Assembly (NCBI GenBank): GCA_965153355.1
Contig: OZ231126.1
Location: 83,080,001-83,144,000, forward strand
Length of the DNA stretch: 64,000 nt
From: Flaccisagitta enflata
Taxonomy: Eukaryota; Chaetognatha; Sagittoidea; Aphragmophora
Direction: 5' to 3'
Part shown: piece by piece, positions 1 through 12,765 of the stretch
Layout: each line of letters starts with the position of its first letter
Position numbering within the stretch: the stretch's first letter is position 1
The notes under the pieces: model-generated
The model's input: the letters and a program-made list of their open reading frames with translations, nothing else
Databases searched by the model: none
Told to the model about the DNA's origin: nothing
Program-made: the position numbers and the translations under genes

Positions 1-572
1 GCGACTGAAGAAAAAAACATAGTGAAAACTAGCCAATGCTTACGACTTTTTTCCTTACGGCGATAGCTGCCATTACTGGTAGTCCTATGAAGGGAAGAGA
101 CCAGCAAGAGACTAGTCAAGTACTTTTGCAGGAGCGGCTAGGCAATAAATGTACTGAATTTACAACAATGACTGATTAACTGACCAAAAAGTAGCGATTG
201 AAAGTGTTATCGATACATCCATCTTTTCCACACTTTTCTACACTGGAAGGAATGAATCAGCGTCACGAACATTGACATCAATCTACACAAGACAAGACAA
301 TGAAAACCATTTGAAGATTGAATCCCGCGTCAAAATGGAACCGTTTGGGGCGTTGAGTCACACCATGTGGTCAATAGGTTACATCAGGGTGCTCAAGGAT
401 GTCACGGCGGCAAATGGCTGACACAAAAGGAGAATTCGCCAAAGGGAATGTTAATGTCTGATGCAACAAGGAAGAAAGCAAGTGGAGATCACCAGGTTTG
501 ACTTATGAAATCAACTTTTGCTCGATGATTAATTGGTCCTTATTAACAAATGAAAACCATTTTTCTGAATGG
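1..572. other. Unassigned sequence, nothing recognised
   Basis: No coding region, RNA gene or repeat is recognised here. On the minus strand this would be intron or 3' sequence of the Vsx gene, whose next exon after 4815 was searched for by eye and not found in 1-4814. Confidence 0.4.
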
Positions 573-1144
573 ACAGTAGATGTCGTCTAGACTTGGAAAT
601 ATGGGGGAGTTCATAACAAGAAGACAGAATAACTTCAGAGACTGATATTTGAAATATAAATTAATAAAAGGATGCTTTATTGCCTATGGGTGTTGGTTGC
701 CATGGAAACACATTTCCATGTATTCACGCAAAATTATCAATATTTTGATAAATTTTTTGAGGGAATATTGTTCAAAATAAAATTTGCTACAACTTTTCCA
801 CAGTATGTTCTGTAAGAATATCATTTGTTTGGTGGTTGCTAGGGAGCATCACAGGGCTGTCACACTTAGTTTCTCTATCAAAGGCTAAATGAGCAATATT
901 TTTACAAAACATATTGTGGGAAAGTTGTAGCAAATTTAATTTTGAATAATATTCCCTCAAAAAATTTCTCAAAATATTAATACTTTAGCTTGAATACATG
1001 GAAATGTGTTTTCATGACAACCAACACCCGTGGGCAATAAAGAATTGTTTTATTAGTCTATATTTCAAATATCAATTTTTTAAGTATATTTGTCTTCCTG
1101 TAATGAATTCCCCCATATTTCCAAGTCTAGACAACATTTACTGT
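573..1144. repeat. Foldback MITE, about 570 bp
   Basis: The two ends are imperfect inverted repeats: ACAGTAGATGTCGTCTAGAC on the left returns inverted as the sequence ending at 1144. Inner inverted pairs continue through the TTTATTGCC/GGCAATAAA and CATGGAAACACATTTCCATG blocks, so the whole element can fold back. No transposase is encoded. A clearly related copy lies at 41047-41665 and an end fragment at about 5490-5535. This is a non-autonomous DNA element; the superfamily is not clear. Confidence 0.75.
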
Positions 1145-1891
1145 ATGTTATGGAAAACTTGGAATGGTGCGCGTATAAAGCGTATAAAGCGTAGTCAGGT
1201 CCCCCTTTTTTTTCTCCCTCAAATCTGTAAGTCCGACTTTGGATCTATATAGGTCCAATGCACGACGTGCCCCACGTGCCCCTGTTTCTACCACCCTGCT
1301 CCAGCACTGCTCTTGCCCACCCGTGTATCCGGCCTTTTTTATGCATTGCACTATATGTCAAATTTGCGACTGACTTGGGACAACCTGTAAATTGATCTCA
1401 TTTTGAGCTCCCCTAACTCTTTCAAATGCGTCAAATCTGAGGTTCATAGCTTAATTTGTTTACGAGCAGTGCTCCTTCAAAGTTGACTCAGATCTATGAA
1501 CCAGGGCAGATTTCTCAGCACACCCTGTTAATTTTACCGCGCCAATGACCACTTTGTGAGATAAGGGTTAGCACGTTTTCGGCCTTGATCATAATCAATC
1601 AATCAATCATACCCTTTCATGCTTTTTTTTCTCTTTTTTTAATCAGGCACTGAATAAACGAACAGAGGAAAGATTGAAACGCTGCTAAAAATGAAACAAT
1701 TTTACCGGCGATTTCTTGTGCTGTGGAACATTGACTCAACAAACCATAAAAGCATTTCTTTGAGTTTCATATTCATATGATTGGAATTTTGTTATTCTGA
1801 CCGTGATCATGTGAAATGAATAAATGTGTTAAGAAAGACATTCAACAAGATTACCTTTTTCTTATAGATTTGCCAGATCACCTCTTTTACA
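1145..1891. other. Unassigned sequence
   Basis: Mixed non-coding sequence with poly-T runs and short ORFs on both strands that show no domain features. Nothing is supported. Confidence 0.4.
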
Positions 1892-1893
1892 CC

Positions 1894-1988
<95 letters not shown>
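1892..1988. repeat. (CT)n microsatellite
   Basis: About 48 near-perfect CT dinucleotides. The Ser-Leu open frame through it is a translation artefact. Confidence 0.98.
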
Positions 1989-1991
<3 letters not shown>

Positions 1992-2296
1992 TTCTTTCTG
2001 TGCTATTTATCGTGTTTATATACCCGGCAAGTTCAGCTTTTCATAGAGACCAGTCCAAGCCCATTGGAATAGAACAAAGTAATGCATATTATGAAGATAA
2101 AGGAGACGATTATCATGAAAATTGATGATTTTTCAGACGGACAAATTAAGGTTAGGCAGTGCAAAGCAACAGAACATAAAAGATATCCCACTGATTGAGG
2201 CGCAGTGCGCTTTGCGCATTGTGCCTCAACTTTTTTTTCTGGTCCTCCGGTCATTATTTTAGAATATGACCATTTTTACTCCAGAAGATATCAAGT

Positions 2297-2460
2297 GTGC
2301 CAGTAGAGTAGTGGTAGATTAGCGGACTTCAGATTGAGAGGTTGCTGGTTCAAATCTCAGTGGAGCATCAAGCATAAAATTTTAGAACATGAAACTTTCA
2401 TGAAGCATTCTTTAAAAAATGATGAAACACAACATTTATGTTTAAATTAACATTACAAAT
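2297..2460 (+). repeat. tRNA-derived SINE-like sequence
   Basis: A box A-like segment (TAGAGTAGTGGTAGA, about 2306) is followed at the normal distance by a box B-like segment GGTTCAAATCTC (about 2347), then a non-tRNA AT-rich tail. It shares the stretch ACTTCAGATT with the tRNA-like sequence at 5218-5303. The anticodon arm does not form a convincing tRNA, so a SINE head is more likely than a tRNA gene. Confidence 0.5.
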
Positions 2461-2599
2461 GAATATATATATAGAGAAAATGAAATTATACAAAAAAATT
2501 AAACGAATAAAATATAAACAAAAACACAAATAAGAGGGTCAGAATGCCTCATTCAAAAGCCTTGTACAGTGAAAAGTTCTTTTACACATCTACTAGTTG

Positions 2600-2634
2600 C
2601 CGGCACCACCTGGGCCTACTTGGCCTTGTTGTAT
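2600..2634 (-). mobile_element. End fragment of hairpin element, H4 type
   Basis: GGCCTACTTGGCCTTGTT is the AACAAGGCCAAGTAGGCC terminus of the H4 family (full copy at 17668-17781) in minus orientation. The rest of the element is missing. Confidence 0.5.
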
Positions 2635-2852
2635 CTTTAACAGACAAAAATGACTCAACAGTACTAATATGCAGTCAGTGATGGCTGGAAAAAATATCGA
2701 AAACCCTTGTCAAATAGATTGGTTTCAGCGACAAATTTGAAGCTGAATCAAACTTAAATTTTGCATGATATCATTTGATGAAGCCATTAACAGCTATTAG
2801 TCGACATGATTTGAAGTTTTTTTGTAGGTACCTCATGGGAATGACATAAAAA

Positions 2853-3896
2853 AACAACATTGCCTTTGATATCTAGATTATCCTTGGATAGCTACATCAT
2901 CATTTGGTTATTTGTTCACTATAAATAATGGGGATGTGCTGACTACTTTGCATCTTTTTATTTTGGGTTGACATGGAATGTTTGAGGGAATGGTCTCAAT
3001 CAGTGGAAAGGATTTTGATTTTAGGTTGTGGGTTGCATGAACCTTTTACAATGGGAAGATCAGACGGATGTGTGGTCCAAAACAGCACAATCATCTGGTA
3101 CTCTTTCTTGTCACTGGTACTTGTAGCAAACAGGTTAGAATTATTGATTTTTCCTGGTTGGTTCCTGGTTGGATTGTTGTCTTGAATTATTTCATGATTA
3201 TGTTGAGATAGACTTAGTTATTTTGAATACTAAGGATAGTTGTGATGGGTCCGGATTCAACACCAGTGAGAGCTCCAAAGGCTCTCATCATTGAGTAAAG
3301 TAGGGTTGAGTAGTAGTGTTGTCCAACTTTCATATATTTCAGTGCCATGGTATAGAATGCCGGCGATCCCATATGGTTGATTCTCGATTCTTGCCTCTAA
3401 TGGTATGGTTTTTAACAACATTGCCTTTGATATCTAGATTATCCTTGGATAGCTACATCATCATTTGGTTATTTGTTCACTATGAATAATGGGGATGTGC
3501 TGACTATTTTGCATCTTTTTATTTTGGATTGACATGGAATGTTTGAGGGAATGGTCTCAATCAGTGGAAAGGATTTTGATTTTAGGTTGTGGGTTGCATG
3601 AACCTTTTACAATGGGAAGATCAGATGGATGTGTGGTCCAAAACAGCACAATCATCTGGTACTCTTTCTTGTCACTGGTACTTGTAGCAAACAGGTTAGA
3701 ATTATTGATTTTTTCCTGGTTGGTTCCTGGTTGGATTGTTGTCTTGAATTATTTCATGATTATGTTGAGATAGACTTAGTTATTTTGAATACTAAGGATA
3801 GTTGTGATGGGTCCGGATTAAACACCAGTGAGAGCTCCAAAGGCTCTCATCCTTGAGTAAAGTAGGGTTGAGTAGTAGTGTTGTCCAACTTTCATA
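2853..3896. repeat. Direct tandem duplication, 561-bp period
   Basis: Copy 1 (2853-3335) and copy 2 (3414-3896) match over about 480 bp with only scattered substitutions and are offset by exactly 561 bp. Both carry the same short open frame starting MECLREWSQSVERILILGCG at 2973 and 3534. Its frame then ends differently, and no protein family is recognised. The 78 bp between the copies is unrelated filler. The duplication is probably recent. Confidence 0.9.
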
Positions 3897-3989
3897 ATTT
3901 TCAAACCATCATTAACTTGGAATCCAGTTTTGGACTTTAAAAACGCAATTATGGACAAGTTTCGATCCCAGTTCGCCTAATTTTGTGAG

Positions 3990-4020
3990 ACGTGTTAGAG
4001 GTGCTATGGCGCACCTAAAA
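3990..4020 (+). mobile_element. Hairpin terminus of an H4-type element
   Basis: AGGTGCTATGGCGCACCT followed by AAAAAGG is the 18-nt terminal hairpin (6-bp stem, 6-nt loop) of the H4 family. The other end is not recognised nearby. Confidence 0.5.
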
Positions 4021-4077
4021 AGGTTATTTCTAATGCCTGTAGTAGCCTATATTGGTTGATAGCGAAAGAAAAAGAAC

Positions 4078-4995
<918 letters not shown>

Positions 4996-5118
4996 CTAGA
5001 TGGAACAAAGAATATGGAGAGAAATAAGTCGCTGGCGAGACTTGGGAATACGGGGGGCCCTCATATTCTAAATACCATTTGTGCAAATGAAATGAAACTG
5101 TGTGTGTAGAATGCTTGT

Positions 5119-5437
5119 GTCCTATAGGGTTGACGATGGGGTATGGCAGCTCTGTTGATAGAAAATTCTCTTGAATATACAAAATCAAATTCGCCCTGGA
5201 TAAACAGCTGCTGAATTTGGTTTAGTGGTTAACTCACTTGACTTCAGATTTATTGTGACCAGTTTTTGAAAAGGTTCCAAGTTCGATTTCCACGCTGGTT
5301 TTTGCAAATCAGGCAAATAGATGAAGCTGAAATTTTGCAAAATAAGTGATTGATCCTATAGTTTTATACTCAAATTTGTTTTCCCTAAGGTAAGCCGTAG
5401 GAGGATGCCATACCCCATCGTCAACCCCTTAGGGTCT
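5119..5437. repeat. Short TIR element with a tRNA-like interior
   Basis: The ends are near-perfect inverted repeats: GGGTTGACGATGGGGTATGG on the left and CCATACCCCATCGTCAACCC on the right. Between them, 5218-5303 on the plus strand has a box A-like TGGTTTAGTGGTTAA and a box B-like AAGTTCGATTTCC. It therefore looks like a MITE carrying a SINE or tRNA-derived promoter. It lies only about 120 bp upstream of the Vsx CVC exon acceptor. Confidence 0.65.
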
Positions 5438-5943
5438 ATACATCACGCCAGCAAAATATAAGTTCCTTCATTTTACTGATAGTTACGTTATGAGCTTTCC
5501 CGTAATTTTAAGTCTAGACGACATCTAATGTACGCATATGACATCGTAACCGCTTGATCGGACCTAAAAACAATTGACTCAGCGAGTGCCAAGAAGTGCA
5601 GATGTCGGTCGATCTGTCCGTAAGTTTTTGGCTCATCGGGAAGTCGATTGGTCGCGACTATTAGAGGTCACCTACTGCGAGAATGGAATCAAAGATATCA
5701 AATTACCTTCAATGATGGTCATACCACCACAACACCCTACAAAGAATGTAAATGTACGATAAAATGACGACTATTGTCAATGTCATTCGAAAACATCATA
5801 ACTATCAAATCAACACCGACTAAAAAGCGACGCAAAAAAAAAAAAAAAAAAAAAAGATCCCGCAAAATTTGCCTCGAAGGCGAAGAAGAAGCGCTCTTTA
5901 CTCAGACTCACAAAAGCCAGAAATGACACAAAGCAGATGCTGA
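5438..5943. other. Unassigned; MITE end fragment and poly-A
   Basis: About 5490-5535 (TTTTAAGTCTAGACGACATCTAATGT) resembles the end of the MITE at 573-1144. A 25-nt poly-A run lies near 5830. Nothing else is recognised. Confidence 0.4.
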
Positions 5944-7270
5944 GGGGGCACAAAAGCAGATGTCACGGGGCACAAAGCGGTAGACGCCGAGGGGGCACAA
6001 AAGCAGATGTCACGGGGCACAAAGCGGCAGATGCCGAGGGGGCACAAAAGCAGATGTCACGGGGCTCAAAGTGGCAGATGCCGAGGGGGCACAAAAGCAG
6101 ATGTCACGGGGCTCAAAGTGGCAGATGCCAAGGGGGCACAAAAGCAGATGTCACGGGGCTCAAAGTGGCAGATGCCAAGGGGGCACAAAAGCAGATGTTA
6201 CGGGGCACAAAGCGGCAGATGCCAAGGGGGCACAAAAGCAGATGTCACAGGGCACAAAGCGGTTGACGCCAAGGGGGCACAAAAGCAGATGTCACGGTCA
6301 CAAAGCAGCAGATGCCAAGGGGGCACAAAAGCAGATGTCACAGGGCACAAAGCAGTTGACGCCAAGGGGGCACAAAAGCAGATGTCAAGGTCACAAAGTG
6401 GCAGATGCCAAGGGGGCACAAAAACAGATGTCACGGGGCTCAAAGAGTCAAAGTGGCAGATGCCGAGGGGGCACAAAAGCAGATGTTACGGGGCACAAAG
6501 CGGCAGATGCTGAGGGGGCACGAAAGCAGATGTCAAGGGGCACAAAACAACAGATGCCAAGAGGGCACAAAAGCTGATGTCATGGGGCACAAAGCAGCAA
6601 ATACCGAGGGGGCACAAAAGCAGATGTCACGGGGCTCAAAGTGGCAGATGCCAAGGGGGCACAAAAGCAGATGTTACGGGGCACAAAGCGGCAGATGCTG
6701 AGGGGGCACAAAAGCAGATGTGAAGGGGCACAAAACAGCAGATGCCAAGGGGGCACAAAAGCAGATGTCACTGGGCACAATGCGGCAGATGCCGATGTGG
6801 TACAAAAGCAGATGTCATGGGGCACAAAGTGGCAGATGCCAAGGGGGCACAAAAGCAGATGTTACGGGGCACAAAGCGGCAGATGCTGAGGGGGCACAAA
6901 AGCAGATGTGAAGGGGCAAAAAACAGCAGATGCCGAGGGGGCACAAAAGCAGATGTCACGGGGCACAATGCGGCCAATGCCAAGGGGGCACAAAAGCAGA
7001 TGTCACGGGGCACAAAGCGGCAGATGTGGATGTGGTACAAAAGCAGATGTCACGGGGCACAAAGCGGCAGATGCTGAGGGGGCATAAAAGCAGATGTCAC
7101 GGGGCACAAAGCGGCAGATGCTGAGGGGGCACAAAAGCAGATGTCAAGGGGCACAAAACAGCAGATGCCAAGGGGGCACAAAAGCAGATGTCACGGGGCA
7201 CAAAGCGGCAGATGCCGATGTGGTACAAAAGTAGATGTCACGGGGCACAATGCGGCAGATGCCGAGGAGG
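5944..7270 (+). repeat. 47-bp minisatellite, about 28 units
   Basis: The unit is itself a diverged dimer: a 23-bp half GGGGGCACAAAAGCAGATGT+CAC and a 24-bp half GGGGCACAAAGCGGCAGATG+CCGA. Start-to-start spacing is 47 bp in clean regions (5944, 5991). Variants such as GATGTGGTAC for GAGGGGGCAC recur, which suggests higher-order amplification. All frames are open only because the unit lacks stops. Spacer-like CRISPR structure is absent. Confidence 0.95.
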
Positions 7271-7376
7271 CAACCGCGTGGAATAAAGAGAGACGTGAAA
7301 ACGTCGCTAAACTCTGCTAATGTCTTCGTAATCTAATTTTCTGTTTTCACGCATAAAAAGATTCCTCCGGGACATC

Positions 7377-7417
7377 AGCAGCCATCAGCAGTCATCGTCG
7401 TCGCCATCGTCGTCGTA

Positions 7418-7452
<35 letters not shown>

Positions 7453-7492
7453 CTTCGTCGTCATCGTCGCTTGTCATCGTCGCAGACATTAC
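7377..7492. repeat. (CGT)n trinucleotide tract
   Basis: Imperfect GTC/CGT repeats (CATCGTCGTCGTAGTCGTCG and following), flanked by CAGCAGCCATCAGCAG. No splice sites or coding context. Confidence 0.9.
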
Positions 7493-7651
7493 CGAGTCAT
7501 GAATAATGAATAGCGTTCATATTTTTTTGTGCCCTCTCAGAAGTTATTTTTCCACATTAAAGAGTCGCACAATCTGTATTCTCCTCCTTCTTAGCTTCAT
7601 CAATCTTTCTTCTTTATATCTGCCATTCACAGTATTATCTTTTTTTAATGA

Positions 7652-8306
<655 letters not shown>

Positions 8307-8410
8307 TCGTGTCGCGATCAGATCTTTTTTTTTTCTCACTTAATCATTATCATTCCCGTGCGCAATATACAAAAGAGCCGAAGATTGGTATAATAAGCTG
8401 CCATTTTTTC

Positions 8411-8990
8411 GATGAGAAGCGATGCAGTGGCGGCGGCTTTGATGATGGTGGTGGTGGTGGTGGTGGTGGTGGTGGTGGTGGTGGTGGTGGTGGTGGTGGT
8501 GGTGGTGGTGGTGGTGGGGGGGGCTTTGGTGGTGGTGGTGGTGGTGGTGGTGGTGGTGGTGGTGGTGGTGGTGGTGGTGGTGGTGGTGGTGGTGGTGGTG
8601 GTGGTGGTGGTGGTGGTGGTGGTGGTGGTGGTGGTGGTGGTGGTGGTGGCAGTGTGGTGTCGGTATGGTGACGGTGGTGGTGGCGTCGGTGGTGGTGGTG
8701 GTGGTGGTATGGTGATGGGTGTGGTGGCGTCGGTGGTGGTGGTGGTGGTTAATAGATATCAGTGTGGTTGACTGGTTACGGATTGAGGATCAATGAGGGG
8801 TCGTTTTGGCGCACTGTGTGATGGTGGTTTTGCTGGTGGTAGTGATAGTCTCGGCGCTGGTGGTGGTGATAGTCTCGGTGCTGGTGGCCTTGGTGATGGG
8901 GGTGGTGTTGGTGGTCAAACTGGTCATGGTGATGGTGGCGGCGAATGATATGGCGGCCGTTCAGCGGCGAATTAGTGAGGCGCGGGAGGC
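8411..8990. repeat. (GGT)n trinucleotide tract
   Basis: Near-perfect GGT from 8438 to about 8651, interrupted by GGGGGGGC at 8515, then decaying GGT/GGC/GAT-rich sequence to about 8950. The poly-Gly and poly-Val frames are artefacts. Confidence 0.95.
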
Positions 8991-9049
8991 AACGCGACAA
9001 CTTCACTGCCTCCGCTCATCAGTCTTGGCTTTCTTGCTTAAATCCTTCC

Positions 9050-9325
9050 GCTTTCTTTCTTTCTTTTTTTCTCTTCTCTTTGTATGTCTCTGCCTGTGTG
9101 TCTGTCTGTCTCACTGTCTGTGTGTCTTTCTTTCTCTCTATTTTTCTTTCTTGTTTCCCTTTACTCGCCTATGTCCTTTTCTGTCTGTCAGTCTGGCTAT
9201 CTGTCCGTTTGTCTGTCTGATTGTCTTATTCTGTTTGTATGTCTTATTCTGTTTGTCTGTCTTATTCTGTCTGTCTGTCTGTCTCATTCTGTCTGTCTGT
9301 CTGTCTTTGAGTCTCTCTCTCACTC

Positions 9326-9395
<70 letters not shown>
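9050..9395. repeat. Composite pyrimidine tract: TTTC, TGTC, CT
   Basis: CTTT-rich start, then TGTC/TGTT-type tetranucleotides (9180-9310), then about 30 CT units (9330-9392). Three repeat types abut, suggesting mutational transition of one tract into another. Confidence 0.9.
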
Positions 9396-9397
<2 letters not shown>

Positions 9398-9424
9398 AGG
9401 GCACTCAAGGCCGAATCCTCATCT

Positions 9425-9560
9425 GAAAATGCTCCCAAACCACTTTAGGCAGTGGTTGCAATTTTCACCGCTCATTGTAATTAAAGTGGTTTATGAGTGA
9501 ACTTCAAAAACAAAATTTTCTTGGGCCCTGATTGGTACTTTATTTGCATCACTCTTCCAA
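9425..9560 (+). repeat. Left end of repeat family E, copy 1
   Basis: GCTCCCAAACCACTTTAGGC with TAAAGTGGTTTATGAG and a block ending TTTGCATCACTCTT. The same ordered blocks occur at 21660-21795. The matching right end is at 10840-10950; in both copies the interior holds other elements. Confidence 0.55.
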
Positions 9561-9700
9561 AAATTCCAAAAAATTTATATTTTTTTTTTCAAATAATCTT
9601 TTTTTGTTTAATTTCTATAAATATCAATGCAGGAAATAAAAAATGTAGATTTTTTTTATTTCTAGTTGATTTTTCATGATAGATTCTTATATCCTTAAAA

Positions 9701-10146
9701 AACAAGGTCGGATACAGAGCTTCCCCAGTCGCGTGCAGGTGGGCAGGGGCTATATTTGAGGTCACTTGATCACTTGGGCAGGAGCAGTGAGACCAAAGCC
9801 TGCAAAACCCCCCAAAAAATAAAGTGTGACAGATGGATGGACAGACGGACGGACAGACGGACGGACGGAATGACGGACAGGTGGACAGATGGATGGACGG
9901 ACGGACGGACAGACGGACGGACGGACGGACGGACAGACGGACGGACGGACGGACGGACGGACGGACGGACGGATGGATGGACGGACGGACGGACGGACGG
10001 ACGGACGGACGGACGGACGGACGGATGGACGGACGGACGGATGGACGGACGATGGACGGACGGACGGACGGACTGACGGATGGACCAAAGGACCGACAGA
10101 CGGACCGACAAAGCAGGATGTAGTGTCGCGTAGGACGCGACTAAAA
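9701..10146 (+). mobile_element. H1-type hairpin element with a (GGAC)n array
   Basis: It begins AACAAGGTCGGATACAGAGC, followed by CCAGTCGCGTGCAGGTGGGC and AAAGTGTGAC. It carries about 250 bp of GGAC/GGAT/AGAC tetranucleotides (9833-10085) and ends GACAAAGCAGGATGTAGTGT, then an imperfect hairpin (GTCGCG...CGCGAC) and TAAAAA. The start, array and hairpin order is shared with the copies at 15299, 21407, 43708 and 53115. It encodes no protein; it looks like a non-autonomous helentron-like element, by inference. Confidence 0.75.
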
Positions 10147-10236
10147 ATTCAATAATTCTTTCTTAAAAATTGGTAAAAAATGGTATCAAAATAAGGATAA
10201 AGCTTAACAGTTAACAGTGAAAACAAACAATAAATC

Positions 10237-10787
10237 AATCTTTTTGGGCAGCGGCCCCAAAGGGCCAATGTCCTGTAGAATACAGGGGGGAATTTCCAGA
10301 CGTCCGTCCTTTCGTCCGTCCGTCTGTCCCCCCCCCCTGTTGACCATCAAGGCTTCATATCTGCCCTCCAAGCCCTCAATTTAGCCCTCCAGCCCAAAAA
10401 TAAGCCTCCTAGGCTTCAAATCAGCCCCCTCCCCGCCTCAAATCTGACCCCCAGACCTCAAATCTGCCCTCCAGACCTTCAATTAGCCCTCCAAGCATCA
10501 AAACAGTCCTCTCAGGCTCAAATTTGCCCTTCAAACCTCAAATCTGCTCTCCAAGCCTTGAATCTGCCCTCCAGCCTTCAAATATGCCTTCAGTGACCTC
10601 AATCAGTCATCTAAGGCCTGAAATATGCCCCCTCAGGACGTCTGGAAGTTCCCCCCTGTGTTCTACAGGACATCGGCCCTTTGGGGCCGCTGCCCTGCTC
10701 TCACTCCACCTCTTCACTGGATCACTCTCAGCAGGGCATCGGGAACCGCTGACCATGTGCGATCCTTGGATGACTAGTTCATAAATA
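10237..10787. mobile_element. FB1 foldback element with a minisatellite core
   Basis: The left arm TTTGGGCAGCGGCCCCAAAG, TGTCCTGTAGAATACAGG and CCAGACGTCC is repeated inverted on the right (GGACGTCTGG, CTGTGTTCTACAGGACATCG, CTTTGGGGCCGCTGCC). Between them lies an array of about 20-bp units of the type CCTCAAATCTGCCCTCCAG. It ends with a tail GCAGGGCATCGGGAACCGCT ... GGATGACTAGTTC. Related copies: 19498, 39525, 54233, with partial copies at 43340 and 61653. Confidence 0.8.
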
Positions 10788-10839
10788 AGATAAACCAGTC
10801 TTTAAGAATCCCCCCGAAGAAAAGAAAACAAAAAACGCT

Positions 10840-10949
10840 CTAGATAAAAATGAAAATGGGGGATGTTCTGCTTCATTCTACTGTAGTCCGAATTATGACT
10901 AAAGTGGTTTCAGTTTTAACTAGTCCAAAATTCGGCCTAAAATGGTTCC

Positions 10950-10980
<31 letters not shown>

Positions 10981-10994
10981 TGTCTCTCTCTGTC

Positions 10995-11088
<94 letters not shown>
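10840..11088 (+). repeat. Right end of family E plus (CT)n array
   Basis: GGGGGATGTTCTGCTTCATT ... AAATTCGGCCTAAAATGGTT CCC, matched at 23015-23110. It is directly followed by about 140 bp of CT (10951-11088), and the second copy is likewise followed by a CT array. Confidence 0.7.
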
Positions 11089-11090
<2 letters not shown>

Positions 11091-11174
11091 AATTTCACTG
11101 ATGACCATCTAATAAGCAGACAAAATTCACTCTCACAAATACTTATGCACCACACACGTGCCCTGATAGACTCC

Positions 11175-11209
<35 letters not shown>

Positions 11210-11337
11210 CTTTCTACTTCTTCCCTCCCACAACTCTGCAGCGCTCATACCCTGTCCCTCGGGATTGAGCTAATGCCATGGATTAGCAAAATTACCATCA
11301 TTAATATCCACTTGCTGTAAGCTTTCGTCGGGACGGT

Positions 11338-11368
<31 letters not shown>

Positions 11369-12165
11369 TTCGTTAAATTTTAGTAGCATGAAAACCATAA
11401 CTGCTCTGTTACAGCATTGTTCTCTATCTCTTGTAATTTTCTGCTCAGATCCAAGGTTTGTTTTGTTTTCTATTTGTGTATCTGTCAGTCCCCTTGAGTA
11501 GCTAACAACTGAGGTTGTCACCATGACAATACTAGAACACTTTTTTTTTCAAAGAGACTATATATTTTGTACTCAGCCTGGTTCTTTTTCTTTCTTTTGC
11601 CATTATTAGGCTCAAATTTTCCTAAAATGTGTTCTAATTTCATAAAAAGTGTAAAAATACACATGAATTAGTAATATTTCATGTTTCTTAGTTTAAAAAC
11701 TTATTCATTATCATAGAACTTTGAATTTGTTCCCTAGTATGAATGTCAAGTACGAAAATGAAGCTGTTTTTGCGAAAAACTTAAGAAAGTAGGTAAAATT
11801 GTCAGATATGCTAATAATATCCTTGAAAAGTGAGCGCGACGGTTGGGCAGAGTCAGTACTACAGTGCAACACAACTATTTCAACAGTCTATCACACTTAC
11901 ATACATTAGAATTACCTAAAACAGAAGAAAAAAGACAAAAAAGACTTTGCCGTTGAACCCCACAACAACAGATGCTAAGGAACCAACAAATTGTATCCAT
12001 TACAGGCGGATTTTTGTTCTTGTCAATATATTTCGGTACAAAGCAGGGATTGACTAGCATTTTTCAAAGTCAACTGGTTTTTTACATCATTCATTGGATT
12101 AGATTTTATCACAGATGTCCAACATTTAGGCGGAAAAATGCTCCAGCATGAAAAGCTTAATAGTC
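11089..12165. other. Unassigned; short CT tracts
   Basis: Short CT runs at 11177-11204 and 11336-11368, otherwise AT-rich sequence with no recognised feature. Confidence 0.4.
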
Positions 12166-12765
12166 GCAAAAGCGTTAGATGGTCAGCGGTACCCGTGCCC
12201 TGCTTAAGTAGGTTGTGGTTGAAGTTGAGGGGGGAGCAGGGCAGCAGCCCCGCAGGGGTTGATGACCTATGCTTTTACACATATGGGGAATTTTCTCCTC
12301 CTCCTCCTCCTCCTCCTCCTCCTCCTCCTCCTCCTCCTCCTCCTCCTCCTCCTCCTCCTCCTCCTCCTCCTGGGATCAGGCGTCTTGACTGGGATTTAGC
12401 CCTCTAGGTTGAGATTTGGGCCTTAAGGCTGAGATTTGGGCCTCAAAGTTGGGATCTGGGCCTTGAGGCTAGGTTTTCGCCTTTAAGCTAGGATTTGGGC
12501 CTCGAGGATAGGATTTGGGCCTCAAGTCTGGGATTTGGGCCTTGAGACTGGAATTTGGGCCTCAAGACTGGAATTTGAGGAGGGGACGGAGAAGAAGGAG
12601 AAGAAGGAGCCCCGAGACTGGAATTTGGGCATCAAGACGGGGATTTGAAGGGAGGGGGGGGACGGAGAAGGAGGAGGAGAAGAAGGAGGAGGAGAAAATT
12701 CCCCATATGTGTGAAAGCATAGGTCATCGACCCCTTCGGGGCCGCTGCCCTTAAAAGCAGCTATA
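12166..12765. mobile_element. FB2 foldback element with (CTC)n and a 20-bp array
   Basis: Left: AGTCGCAAAAGCGTTAGATG, GTCAGCGGTACCCGTGCCCT, GATGACCTATGCTTTTACAC, GGGGAATTTTCTCCTCCTCC expanding into a CTC array (12296-12371). Middle: about 20-bp units TTGGGCCTCAAGACTGGGAT. Right: GGAGGAGAAAATTCCCCATA, GTGTGAAAGCATAGGTCATC and GACCCCTTCGGGGCCGCTGC, which invert the left arm. Related copies: 52085-52716 and 58508-58876; half copy 36061-36232. Confidence 0.8.

Noticed and set aside
2973-3185. FHA-domain protein
   Set aside because: Only a short resemblance (FTMGRSDGC); the following strands and conserved His/Asn motifs are missing.
5937-7124. Repeat protein in the 47-bp array; also a CRISPR-like array
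   Set aside because: All frames on both strands are open because the unit lacks stops; 47 bp is not a multiple of 3, so frames cycle. There are no unique spacers, so it is not CRISPR.
8309-8771. Poly-Gly or poly-Val protein
   Set aside because: (GGT)n microsatellite read in different frames.
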